A program made the translations under genes and the position numbers. The notes beneath the pieces were generated by a model. The model ran no database searches and was not told the origin of the DNA. It saw only the letters and a list, made by a program, of their open reading frames with translations. Positions 1-7,122 of a stretch of DNA of 64,000 nucleotides are shown here, one piece after another. The DNA is taken from assembly GCF_000716595.1 (NCBI RefSeq), contig NZ_JNXC01000003.1, positions 1 through 64,000 on the forward strand, in the 5' to 3' direction. This DNA is from Saccharothrix sp. NRRL B-16314 (lineage in GTDB: Bacteria; Actinomycetota; Actinomycetes; Mycobacteriales; Pseudonocardiaceae). Positions within the stretch are counted from its first letter, which is position 1; each line of letters starts with the position of its first letter.

Positions 1-106
1 CCCCCGCCGCCCCGCCCCGTCCGTCCCCGACCCGCGCCCACACCACCCCTCACCCGACCCGCGCCCGTGCCGCCACCACTGATCCGGCGGCCGGCAGGAT
101 GTTGTC

Positions 107-865
107 GTGGTCGACGAAGTCCGGATCAAGGCCGACACAGTGCTCCCGGCACGCCGGGAAGCGGTGACGTTGGAGACCGAAGACGGGCTCGCGTTGGTCG
201 GTGAACTGGCGTTGCCCGTAGACCGGGACCCACGCGCCACGGTCGTGCTGCTGCACCCGCTGCCGACTCACGGCGGCATGATGGACTCCCACCTCTACCG
301 CAAGGCGGCGTGGCGGCTGCCCGCCCTGGCCGACCTCGCGGTGTTGCGGTTCAACACGCGTGGCACCCTCAGCGAGGCTGGGCGCAGCGAGGGCGCGTTC
401 GACCACGCCGTCGGCGAGCGACTGGACGTCGCCGCAGCCTTGGCGTTCGCGGCCGATCGGGGGTTGCCCTCGGTGTGGCTCGTGGGCTGGTCGTTCGGCA
501 CCGACCTCGCTCTGATGCACGGGTGCGACCCGCTGGTCGAGGGTGCCGTCCTGATCTCACCTCCTCTGCGTTGGAGCGAGCCTGATCACCTGCGTGTCTG
601 GGCGCGCGCGGGCAAACCGGTGGTGTGCCTGGTGCCGGAGTTCGACACCTACCTGCCACCGGCCGAGGCCAGGCGGCGGTTCGGCGCGGACATCCCGACC
701 GCGGACGTGGTCGACTTCCCCGGCGCCAAGCACCTCATGGTCGGGCACGCCGACAAGGTGCTGGACGCGATCGTGTCCGCGGCCGTGCCCGAGGTGCCCA
801 CGCCGTTGCCGCGCACCTGGTCCGGCCCCCACGAACGGCGTCAAGTGACCATCGTGGCCTCCTGA
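107..865 (+). CDS. alpha/beta hydrolase
   Basis: This 252-residue protein has the alpha/beta-hydrolase fold and is probably a cytosolic hydrolase of the dienelactone hydrolase/KANL3 type. The strand beta3 motif LLHPLP is near residue 48. The nucleophile elbow is GWSFGTD with Ser129, a candidate acid is in EFDTYLPP, and the catalytic His is in GAKHLMVG. There is no signal peptide. The start is GTG at 107, preceded by GGCAGG; an ATG at 99 is in another frame. The stop overlaps the 3' end of the convergent GNAT gene by about 25 bases. The substrate cannot be told from sequence. The fold call is firm, the function open. Confidence 0.85.
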   Translation: MVDEVRIKADTVLPARREAVTLETEDGLALVGELALPVDRDPRATVVLLHPLPTHGGMMDSHLYRKAAWRLPALADLAVLRFNTRGTLSEAGRSEGAFDHAVGERLDVAAALAFAADRGLPSVWLVGWSFGTDLALMHGCDPLVEGAVLISPPLRWSEPDHLRVWARAGKPVVCLVPEFDTYLPPAEARRRFGADIPTADVVDFPGAKHLMVGHADKVLDAIVSAAVPEVPTPLPRTWSGPHERRQVTIVAS

Positions 866-1377
866 CGCCGCCAGACCAGCACCGGTCCCTCAGCGGTCGT
901 GCTGTCGCCCACGTGCGCAAAGCCCAGCTTCTCCGCGACGCGCTGGGAGGGCGTGTTGTCGGAATCGGTGATGATCACCACCGGACGGTCCGGCCGGACC
1001 CGGCTCGCCCAGTCGACGGCCGCGCGTGCCATCTCCGGTGCGTAACCGCGACCCCAGTGCCGAGGGCGGAACCGGTAGAACAGGTTGAACGTCGGTTCCC
1101 CGTCCAGTTCGTGGTGGCGCAGGCCGCCGAAGCCGATGACCTCCCCGGTCTCCGGCAGCTCCACCGCCCAGTACCCGATGCCGTCACGTGCCCAGTGGGC
1201 CTGCCACTCCACCAGCATCTTCGCCGCCTTCTCCGCGGACGGCGCGCCGCCCGGGTTGAAGCGGTTCGTCTCCGGATCGGACATCACCGCGATCGCGGAG
1301 CGCACGTCACCCGGGCCGACTCGCCTCAGCAGGAGGCGGTCGGTTCGGATCTCGTCCGGTTCCGGGTTGGAGGTCAT
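841..1377 (-). CDS. GNAT family N-acetyltransferase (RimJ/RimL type)
   Basis: This protein of about 178 residues resembles the RimJ/RimL subgroup of GNAT acetyltransferases. It opens with TDRLLLRRVGPGD, the usual first strand of that group. The acetyl-CoA loop region reads RPRHWGRGYAPEMARA, a Q/RxxGxG/A-type motif. It ends with the DNTPSQRVAEKLGF segment typical of motif B. I chose ATG 1377 because the in-frame TTG at 1407 would crowd the divergent hydrolase. The gene is convergent with the first hydrolase and divergent from the second, and the shared upstream region is only about 38 bases. It may acetylate a protein N-terminus or a small amine; the substrate is unknown. Confidence 0.85.
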   Translation of the reverse strand: MTSNPEPDEIRTDRLLLRRVGPGDVRSAIAVMSDPETNRFNPGGAPSAEKAAKMLVEWQAHWARDGIGYWAVELPETGEVIGFGGLRHHELDGEPTFNLFYRFRPRHWGRGYAPEMARAAVDWASRVRPDRPVVIITDSDNTPSQRVAEKLGFAHVGDSTTAEGPVLVWRRQEATMVT

Positions 1378-1415
1378 GCGGACGAAGGTAGAGGTGGGGT
1401 CCGACAATTCGGGGT

Positions 1416-2138
1416 ATGGACACCGGTGTGGAAGCTGCTCCGCTGGTACTGCTGCACGCCTTCCCGTTCGACTCGCGCATGTGGGACGGGGTGCGTGACC
1501 TGCTGAAACCGGTCACGCCCGACCAGCGCGGCGGTGATCGTTCACCCGATCTGATGGTCGTTGCGGACGACGTGCTGCGGCTGCTGGACGAGCGCGGGAT
1601 CGAGCGGGTGGTGCTCGGCGGGTGCTCGATGGGTGGGTACGTGGCGATGGCCGTGCTGCGGCGGGACCCGTCGAGGGTGGCCGGGCTGGTGCTCGCCGAC
1701 ACGCGTGCCAGCGCGGACGCGGACGAGGCGCGGGCGAACCGGCTGGCGATGGCCGCGCGGGTCGAGGCCGAGGGCGTCGGGTGGGTGCCGGACGCGGCGA
1801 CGGGTGGGTTGCTCGGGCCTGCGGCGGACGCGGCGGTGGTCGGGAGGGTGCGGGAGCTGATCTTGCGGCAGGACCCGGCGGAGGTGGTGTGGGCGCAGCG
1901 GGCGATGGCCGCGCGGCCGGACTCGACGGAGGTCCTGGCGTCGGTGGACGTCCCGGCGTTGGTGCTGGTGGGTGAGCACGATGCCCTCACGCCACCCGCG
2001 TCGGCCCGGGAGCTGGCAGCGGTGCTGCGGCAGGCCGAGTACGTCGAGTTGCCGGGTGCCGGGCACCTGACGCCGGTGGAGGCGCCGGACGCGTTCGCCT
2101 CGGCGGTACTGGACTGGCGTCACCGCACCGGTGTGTGA
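1416..2138 (+). CDS. alpha/beta hydrolase
   Basis: This 240-residue alpha/beta hydrolase starts straight into the fold with VLLHAFPFDSRMWD, the HxFPxD oxyanion-hole region of small esterase/BioH-like enzymes. The nucleophile elbow is GGCSMGGY with Ser71. The acid lies in VGEHDALTPP and the His in GAGHLTPVEAP, so the triad is complete. There is no signal peptide, so it should act in the cytosol. The ATG at 1416 lies a few dozen bases from the divergent GNAT gene, so the two may share a promoter region. Downstream lies a repeat array. The substrate is unknown. Confidence 0.87.
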   Translation: MDTGVEAAPLVLLHAFPFDSRMWDGVRDLLKPVTPDQRGGDRSPDLMVVADDVLRLLDERGIERVVLGGCSMGGYVAMAVLRRDPSRVAGLVLADTRASADADEARANRLAMAARVEAEGVGWVPDAATGGLLGPAADAAVVGRVRELILRQDPAEVVWAQRAMAARPDSTEVLASVDVPALVLVGEHDALTPPASARELAAVLRQAEYVELPGAGHLTPVEAPDAFASAVLDWRHRTGV

Positions 2139-2204
2139 CGGCGCGGTTCTCTTCGGCCGGCTCCCGGTCCCTCACCGTGCAGTGCCTGAGCGGCGGGCTC
2201 GCGT

Positions 2205-2312
2205 GTTCTGAGCGTTGAATTCACGCGTTCTGAACGTAGGACTCACGCGTTCTGAACGTAGGACTCACGCGTTCTGAACGTAGGACTCACGGGGCGGGAA
2301 GGTAGGACTCTC
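2205..2312 (+). repeat. 22-bp-periodic repeat array, locus 1 (single orientation)
   Basis: Five units sit at an exact 22-base period, starting at 2205, 2227, 2249, 2271 and 2293. The main unit is GTTCTGAACGTAGGACTCAC plus a 2-base linker, usually GC. The first unit is a variant with GAGCGTTGAATTCAC in place of GAACGTAGGACTCAC, and the last is degenerate (GAAGGTAGGACTCTC). The array fills the gap between the hydrolase and the convergent DivIVA-type gene. The same units occur in inverted pairs near 24.2 and 44.3 kb. Confidence 0.95.
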
Positions 2313-2316
2313 GCGG

Positions 2317-3678
2317 TCAGCGCTTGCCGGCGTTGGCCCGGGGGTTGGGGCGGGCGATCTTCTGGGTGGGGCCGTCCGGGGACGGTTTGTCGGCTTCGGC
2401 CGGGGTGGGCTGGGGGTTCTTGGGCCTGGCCGGGCTGGCGCCGGAGCCCGACCTGGAGCCCGAGCCCGACCCGGCACCGGAGCTCGACCCGGCACCGGAG
2501 CCGGAGGCTGCGGCGGGTGGTGCGGTGGGGGGAGCCGAGGGTGGCCCGGGGGGGGTGGAGGGGGTGCCGCCGGTCGGGGTGCCGCCGCCCGGGGTGCCGC
2601 CGGCCGGGGTGGAGGGGGTGTTGCCGGCAGGGGTGCCGGAGGCGGGAGGGGCAGCGGGAGTGGTGGGGGTGGTGGGGCGTTCTTCCTCTAGCGGGTCGAG
2701 GAGGGGGGTTACGTCGTGCAGGGCCGTGCGGACGGAGTGCAGCTGCTGGGACAGGCGGTTGCGGAGCTGCCTGAGGGCGTCGACCTTCTGGGTGGCCTGC
2801 GTGACGCGGCGGTTGGCGTCCTCGGTGGCCTCGCGCACCCGGCGGTTCGCCTCGTCGGTCGCCTCCTGGACGCGGGCGGTGGCCTCGCTGATGGAGTCGT
2901 GGCGACGGCGGTTCGCCTCTTCGGTCGCTTCACGCACCAAGCGCTGCGCCTCGGCGTTCGAAGCGGCCTGTTCCTGGGCGATCTGGGCACGCACGCGCGC
3001 GGCTTCCTCGGCCGCCTCGCGCAGCCGCCGCTCGGCCTCGCCCTTCGACGACGCCTCCTGCTCGGCCAGCACCTTCATCGACTCGACCCGCCGGGCCGCC
3101 ATCGCGATCTCGAAGTCTTCCTCGATCGTGTTCCGCCGCTGGAGCGACTCCGCGTCCAACCGGGCGGCCTCGGCCTGCGCCTCGCCCACGACCCGCTCGG
3201 CCTCGGCGCGCGCCCTCTCCAGCACGCCCCGGTGCTCGGCCTCCATGTCGGCGCGACGCTGGTCCAGCTCGGCGATGAGCTTCTCGTACCGGGTGCGCAG
3301 CACCCCCGCGTCGGCCTCGGCCTTGGCCCGGATGTGCCCGCCCTCGGCCTCGGCCCGCGCCTTGATCTCGTTCGCCTCGTCCTGGGCGAGCCGCAGCATC
3401 CGCTGCAACCGCTCGCTCAGCCCTTCCAGCGTGGTCGGCGGCAGCGACAGCCGTTCCACCTGGCCGCGCAGCTCGGCGATCTCCGACCGGGCCGCTTCGA
3501 GCTGCCGGGTCAGGTCGTTGGTCTGCGACACCGCCGCGTCGCGGTCGGCCGCGAGCAGGCGCAGGTCGGAGTCGAGGCGTTCCAGGTGGTCCTCGACCTG
3601 GGCGCGGTCGTACCCGCGCTTGACGATGTCGAAGCCGGATCCCAGGGGGACGAGGTCACGGTCGTCGGCGAGGCCCAT
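2317..3678 (-). CDS. DivIVA-domain coiled-coil protein with Pro/Gly/Ser/Thr-rich tail
   Basis: This 453-residue protein begins with a DivIVA/Wag31-type N-terminus (LVPLGSGFDIVKRGYDRAQVEDHLERLD), the segment that in this family binds curved membrane and recruits partners. A long charged coiled coil follows to about residue 330, rich in AEAER and EEANRR heptads. The C-terminal 120 or so residues are low-complexity (GTPxG and SGSGAG repeats) and then basic, ending RANAGKR. Family knowledge suggests a polar or septal scaffold; which one is not shown. ATG 3678 was chosen because it places the DivIVA motif near the N-terminus; the frame extends to 3729 without a better start. A paralogue with the same layout lies at 58818-60128. 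Confidence 0.85.
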   Translation of the reverse strand: MGLADDRDLVPLGSGFDIVKRGYDRAQVEDHLERLDSDLRLLAADRDAAVSQTNDLTRQLEAARSEIAELRGQVERLSLPPTTLEGLSERLQRMLRLAQDEANEIKARAEAEGGHIRAKAEADAGVLRTRYEKLIAELDQRRADMEAEHRGVLERARAEAERVVGEAQAEAARLDAESLQRRNTIEEDFEIAMAARRVESMKVLAEQEASSKGEAERRLREAAEEAARVRAQIAQEQAASNAEAQRLVREATEEANRRRHDSISEATARVQEATDEANRRVREATEDANRRVTQATQKVDALRQLRNRLSQQLHSVRTALHDVTPLLDPLEEERPTTPTTPAAPPASGTPAGNTPSTPAGGTPGGGTPTGGTPSTPPGPPSAPPTAPPAAASGSGAGSSSGAGSGSGSRSGSGASPARPKNPQPTPAEADKPSPDGPTQKIARPNPRANAGKR

Positions 3679-3698
3679 GCCGCTCACGCTACCCGCTC

Positions 3699-3734
3699 TT
3701 GACGTGCGGCCGGCACCTGCCGGCCGCACATCAA
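3699..3734 (-). terminator. hairpin terminator after ccr
   Basis: An inverted repeat pairs GTGCGGCCGGCA with TGCCGGCCGCAC around a 2-base centre, and after one mismatch continues into TTGA/TCAA. It lies about 14 bases past the ccr stop and upstream of the DivIVA-type gene on the same strand, so it probably separates the two transcripts. There is no U-tract, as is usual in actinomycetes. Confidence 0.75.
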
Positions 3735-3747
3735 GGGTGATTTCGCT

Positions 3748-5061
3748 TTACACGCCCCGGAATCGGTTGATTTCGGTCAGGTGCGCCGCACGCAGCGCGT
3801 GGTCGCGCACGCCGAGCCCTTCGGTCGGAGCCAGCGCCAGCACGCCGACCTTGCCCTGGTGGGCGTTGCGGTGCACGTCGTGCGCGGCCTGCCCGGTGTC
3901 CTCCAACGAGTACACCTTGGACAGTGTGGGGTGGATCTTCCCCTTGGCGACCAACCGGTTGGCCTCCCACGCCTCGCGGTAGTTCGCGAAGTGCGAGCCG
4001 ATGATCCGCTTGAGGTGCATCCACAGGTACCGGTTGTCGTACTGGTGCATGAACCCGCTGGTGGACGCGCACGTCACGATCGTGCCGCCCTTGCGGGCCA
4101 CGTACACCGACGCGCCGAACGTCTCCCGGCCCGGGTGCTCGAACACGATGTCGGGGTCGTCGCCGCCGGTCAGCTCGCGGATCTTCGCGCCGAGCCGCTT
4201 CCACTCGCGCACGTCCTGCTCGTGCTCGTCCTTCCAGAACTTGTAGCCCTCGGCACTGCGGTCGATGATCAGCTCCGCGCCCATCTTGCGGCAGATCTCG
4301 GCCTTCTCGGGCGACGACACGACGCACACCGGGGTCGCGCCGCCGTTCAGCGCGAACTGGGTCGCGTACGAGCCGAGGCCGCCGGACGCACCCCAGATCA
4401 GCACGGTGTCGCCCTGCTTCATGTTCGCGCCGTTGGTCGACACGAGCTGCCGGTACGCGGTGGAGTTCACCAGGCCGGGTGACGCCGCTTCCTCCCACGT
4501 CAGGTGGGCCGGCATCGGCATCAGCTGGTTGGCCTTGACCAGCGCGATCTCGGCCAGGCCGCCGTAGTTCGTCTCGAAGCCCCAGATCCGCTGCTCCGGG
4601 TCGAGCATGGTGTCGCTGTGCCCGTCCGGGTGCTCCAGCTGCACGTCGAGGCAGTGCGCGACGACCCGGTCGCCGGGCTTCCACGAGGTCACGCCGGGAC
4701 CGGTGCGCAGCACCACGCCGGCAAGGTCGGAGCCGACCACGTGGAACGGCTGGTCGTGCCGGCCGCCGTACTTCTTGAGGAACGCGAAGGTCGACAGCGG
4801 CTCGAAGATCGAGGTCCACACGGTGTTGTAGTTGATGGCGCTGGCCATCACCGCCACCAGCGCCTCGCCGTGGCCCAGCTCGGGCGTCGGGACCTCGTCG
4901 ACGTGCAGCGACTTGCGCGGGTCCTTGTCCTTGGTGGCCTGCCCTTCGAACATCGCCACCTCGTCGGCGTGCACCGTCACGCCCCGGTAACTCTCCGGTA
5001 CGTCCAGTGATCCGATCGCGTCCAGTTCATCGGCGAGGATCGCGTCGAGGATCTTCCGCAC
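3748..5061 (-). CDS. ccr: crotonyl-CoA carboxylase/reductase
   Basis: This 437-residue medium-chain dehydrogenase-type enzyme reductively carboxylates crotonyl-CoA to ethylmalonyl-CoA with NADPH and CO2. It is the key step of the ethylmalonyl-CoA pathway and a source of polyketide extender units. Family landmarks are the N-terminus PESYRGVTVHADEVAMFEG, the CO2-pocket segment WGFETNYGG with the Phe-Glu pair, INYNTVW with the pocket Asn, the nucleotide motif WGASGGLGSYA, and IGSHFANY with the pocket His. GTG 5061 is preferred over ATG 5076: GGGAGG sits about 7 bases before it and the N-terminus RKILDAI then matches the family. It is divergent from the SPW gene; a palindrome at 5128-5145 lies in between. 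The epimerase, thiolase and MeaB genes follow within 5 kb. Confidence 0.95.
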   Translation of the reverse strand: MRKILDAILADELDAIGSLDVPESYRGVTVHADEVAMFEGQATKDKDPRKSLHVDEVPTPELGHGEALVAVMASAINYNTVWTSIFEPLSTFAFLKKYGGRHDQPFHVVGSDLAGVVLRTGPGVTSWKPGDRVVAHCLDVQLEHPDGHSDTMLDPEQRIWGFETNYGGLAEIALVKANQLMPMPAHLTWEEAASPGLVNSTAYRQLVSTNGANMKQGDTVLIWGASGGLGSYATQFALNGGATPVCVVSSPEKAEICRKMGAELIIDRSAEGYKFWKDEHEQDVREWKRLGAKIRELTGGDDPDIVFEHPGRETFGASVYVARKGGTIVTCASTSGFMHQYDNRYLWMHLKRIIGSHFANYREAWEANRLVAKGKIHPTLSKVYSLEDTGQAAHDVHRNAHQGKVGVLALAPTEGLGVRDHALRAAHLTEINRFRGV

Positions 5062-5127
5062 GGCGTTCCCTCCCATTTGGGGGTGAGTAGGGATGTGGTG
5101 GCGCCCAGGTCCACGCAGGTTGCCGGA

Positions 5128-5145
5128 GGTTACCCACGGGTAACC
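5128..5145. promoter_or_regulatory. candidate operator upstream of ccr (site A)
   Basis: GGTTACCCACGGGTAACC has two perfect 8-base arms around AC. It lies about 67 bases upstream of the ccr start and 130 bases before the divergent SPW gene. Related 12-base cores (TACCnnnnGGTA) lie upstream of the epimerase/thiolase pair, enoyl-CoA hydratase and etfBA. No protein is known to bind it. Confidence 0.6.
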
Positions 5146-5274
5146 GATTCAGAACCCACAGCTGTGAGGCACTGCACTGGCATTTCGCCCGATCGGTTGT
5201 CCTTGACCGGGCGGCCAACCAAGCGCACCATCGGTGGTGTCCGAGGCAGAGGACGGAGGACGGAGGTAGTGGTC

Positions 5275-5637
5275 ATGGCAAAGGCGTGGACCAGGTGGCA
5301 GGACTGGGCCGAGGTCGCCATCGGCACCCTCGTTCTGCTCTCGCCCCTGGTGGTGGAGACCTCCACGGGCGCCATGTGGACGATGGTCGTGCTCGGGGCG
5401 CTGATCGCCATCGACGGCCTCGCATCGCTCGCGATGCCCGGGATGGTCTACGGCGAGTGGTTCCAGATGGTGCTCGGTGCGCTGCTGTTCCTGTCACCGT
5501 GGGTGATCGGCTACAGCGACCTGACGGGTGCGGCGTGGATTTCGTGGGTCGGCGGCGTGCTGACCGTCGCGGCAGGCGCGATGGCACTTCCGTTGGCGAA
5601 CGCCGCGCACAGCACCCGCCTACCCGGAACGGCCTGA
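5275..5637 (+). CDS. SPW repeat membrane protein
   Basis: This 120-residue membrane protein has two SPW-type repeats. Each is a hydrophobic hairpin carrying the signature: LLSPLVVET near residue 22 and LLFLSPWVIGYS near residue 75, with four predicted transmembrane helices in all (the second pair ends GGVLTVAAGAMALPLA). The N-terminus KAWTRWQDWAEVAIG is the usual lead-in for the family. ATG 5275 is preceded by GGACGGAGG; longer in-frame starts have no better site. The function of SPW proteins is not known. It is divergent from ccr across about 210 bases, so regulation may be shared. Confidence 0.88.
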   Translation: MAKAWTRWQDWAEVAIGTLVLLSPLVVETSTGAMWTMVVLGALIAIDGLASLAMPGMVYGEWFQMVLGALLFLSPWVIGYSDLTGAAWISWVGGVLTVAAGAMALPLANAAHSTRLPGTA

Positions 5638-5682
5638 TTCGATCCGACCCGCAGGTCGGCAACACCCCCCCCGACCATTTCG

Positions 5683-5814
5683 CGAGCTCACGCCACCCCG
5701 CAAGGTCGCGCTAGCTCACGAGTTCGCGCCCCCGCGAGGTCGCGCTAGCTCACTAGCTCACGCCCCCCCGCGAGGTCACGTTCGCTCACGAAGGTCACGC
5801 CCCGCGAGGTCGCG
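5683..5814 (+). repeat. four imperfect 28-36 bp tandem repeats
   Basis: Four tandem units start at about 5683, 5711, 5745 and 5781. Each has the form CTAGCTCAC, a variable stretch, then CCCCGCGAGGTCGCG. They fill the gap between the SPW gene and the TetR gene. A short hairpin (CCGACC, CGCA, GGTCGG at 5644-5659) precedes them. No coding potential is seen. Confidence 0.8.
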
Positions 5815-5830
5815 TCGATCGTTCGCGGCA

Positions 5831-5869
5831 CATTTTCCGGCGATCACGCTCTTCGATCGTCGGAAAATG
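5831..5869. promoter_or_regulatory. long palindrome upstream of tetR (operator or hairpin)
   Basis: CATTTTCCGGCGATC pairs with GATCGTCGGAAAATG over 15 bases with one G-T mismatch and a 9-base centre. It is AT-richer than its surroundings. It ends about 75 bases before the chosen TetR start and could be the regulator's own operator or an RNA stem in its leader. Confidence 0.6.
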
Positions 5870-5944
5870 GGTCGCGAGCGGTCGACTTCCAGGCGACCGA
5901 GCCCGCCGTCTGCGGAGCAGCGGCAATCCAACACAGGAGATGCA

Positions 5945-6532
5945 TTGGCAGAGGACTCGTCGGCCCGTGACCGGATCCTGCGAGCGGCCGAGGAGTTGTT
6001 CGCCGAGTCGGGCTTCGACGCCACGCCGACTTCGCGCATCGCCGAGCGTGCCGCGGTGCCGAAGGGGCTCGTGCACTACTACTTCCGCCGCAAGACCGAC
6101 CTGCTCGCGGCACTCGTGCAGCGGCTGCCGGACGGCACGGTGGACGCGCGCCGGGTCGTGGTGGTCGGCGACATCGCGGAGAGCCTGCGCAGGCTGGTCG
6201 CTGCGCTGGACGCCCGGTTGAACGCGTCACCGCTGCTCAGCCACCTGCTGTGGCGCGAGGCGGACACGCACACCGCGGTGCGTGACGCGCTGCACGAGCG
6301 CTACCGGTCGGTCGTCCGGCAGATCCGCAACGTCATCATCGCGGCCGGTGGGGCGGCGGTGGCGGCGAAGGACGTGGACAGCGCCTCGGCGCTGCTCGCG
6401 CTCGCGGTCAGCTACCGGCACGCGGTCGCCCGGCACGCGCCGGAGGACGACCGGATGGACCTGGAGCTGACCTTCGTGGCCGCCGCGCTCGAACGGCCGG
6501 GGTCGGCGCCGGGGCGGCCCGCGCTCGACTGA
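5945..6532 (+). CDS. TetR/AcrR family transcriptional regulator
   Basis: This regulator of about 195 residues has an N-terminal helix-turn-helix (ARDRILRAAEELFAESGFDATPTSRIAERAAVPKGLVHYYFRRKTD, quoted in parts as residues 6-50). The HYYF step is the usual end of the recognition helix. The ligand-binding half is all-helical and typical. The start is TTG 5945: AGGAG sits 5 bases upstream and this gives a normal N-terminus; an upstream in-frame ATG at 5867 lies inside the palindrome. It sits between ccr and the epimerase/thiolase/MeaB genes, so control of short-chain acyl-CoA genes is a reasonable guess, but no ligand can be read from sequence. Confidence 0.88.
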   Translation: MAEDSSARDRILRAAEELFAESGFDATPTSRIAERAAVPKGLVHYYFRRKTDLLAALVQRLPDGTVDARRVVVVGDIAESLRRLVAALDARLNASPLLSHLLWREADTHTAVRDALHERYRSVVRQIRNVIIAAGGAAVAAKDVDSASALLALAVSYRHAVARHAPEDDRMDLELTFVAAALERPGSAPGRPALD

Positions 6533-6548
6533 ACCCCGGCGAGGGCTT

Positions 6549-6998
6549 TCAGTGGGACGACGAGGCGGCCGGCTCCACGAGTTCCACCAGGACGCCGCCC
6601 GCGTCCCGGGGGTGCACGAAGTTCACCCGGCTGTCGGCCGAACCGCGCCGCGGCGTGTCGTACAGCAGCCGCATCCCCTTGGCGCGCAGCGCTTCGGACG
6701 CGGCGTCCACATCGGACACCCGGTAGGCCAGCTGCTGGAGCCCCGGCCCGGCCCGGTCGATGAACTTCGCGATGGTGGACTCGGCCGTCAGCGGCGCGAG
6801 GAGCTGGACGCCCGCTCCCGTGCCGTCGTCGCCCGGCGCGCGCAGCATCGCCTCGCGCACGCCCTGCTCCTCGTTGACCTCTTCGTGCGCGACGACCAGA
6901 CCGAAGTGCTCCCGGTGGAACGCGATGGCCCGGTCGAGGTCGGGCACGGCGATCCCGACGTGGTCGACGGCCGTGACGAACGCTCGGATCTCTTCCAT
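6549..6998 (-). CDS. mce: methylmalonyl-CoA epimerase
   Basis: This 149-residue vicinal-oxygen-chelate protein interconverts (R)- and (S)-methylmalonyl-CoA (also ethylmalonyl-CoA in some organisms). Metal ligands fit the family: His in VDHVGIAVPDLDRAI, Gln in LQQLAYRVSDVDAA, and Glu in VLVELVEP. The length is standard for the monomer. ATG 6998 was chosen; the frame runs on to 7052 without support. It is divergent from thiolase, with a palindrome (site B) in the 110-base gap. It is convergent with the TetR gene, from which it is separated by about 16 bases. The same epimerase-thiolase pair is Rv1322A-Rv1323 in M. tuberculosis, from memory. Confidence 0.92.
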   Translation of the reverse strand: MEEIRAFVTAVDHVGIAVPDLDRAIAFHREHFGLVVAHEEVNEEQGVREAMLRAPGDDGTGAGVQLLAPLTAESTIAKFIDRAGPGLQQLAYRVSDVDAASEALRAKGMRLLYDTPRRGSADSRVNFVHPRDAGGVLVELVEPAASSSH

Positions 6999-7053
6999 GG
7001 CAGGGAAGGGTAATGACCGAATCGGTGCAGGTCCTGCTGTGCGACGCCTCACA

Positions 7054-7071
7054 GGCTACCGCGCGGTAACG
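7054..7071. promoter_or_regulatory. candidate operator between mce and thiolase (site B)
   Basis: GGCTACCGCGCGGTAACG contains the perfect 12-base palindrome TACCGCGCGGTA. It is 56 bases upstream of the mce start and about 52 bases upstream of the thiolase start, so one site could control both genes. It shares TACC and GGTA arms at the same spacing with the ccr, echA-type and etf sites. Confidence 0.55.
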
Positions 7072-7122
7072 CTGGGTATCGTGGCGTGTTAACACTCGCT
7101 TACACCCGCTGTGGAGGCTGTT

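Noticed and set aside
2205..2312. 22-bp repeats as a CRISPR array
   Set aside because: The period leaves only 2-base linkers, no spacers, and no cas genes are present.
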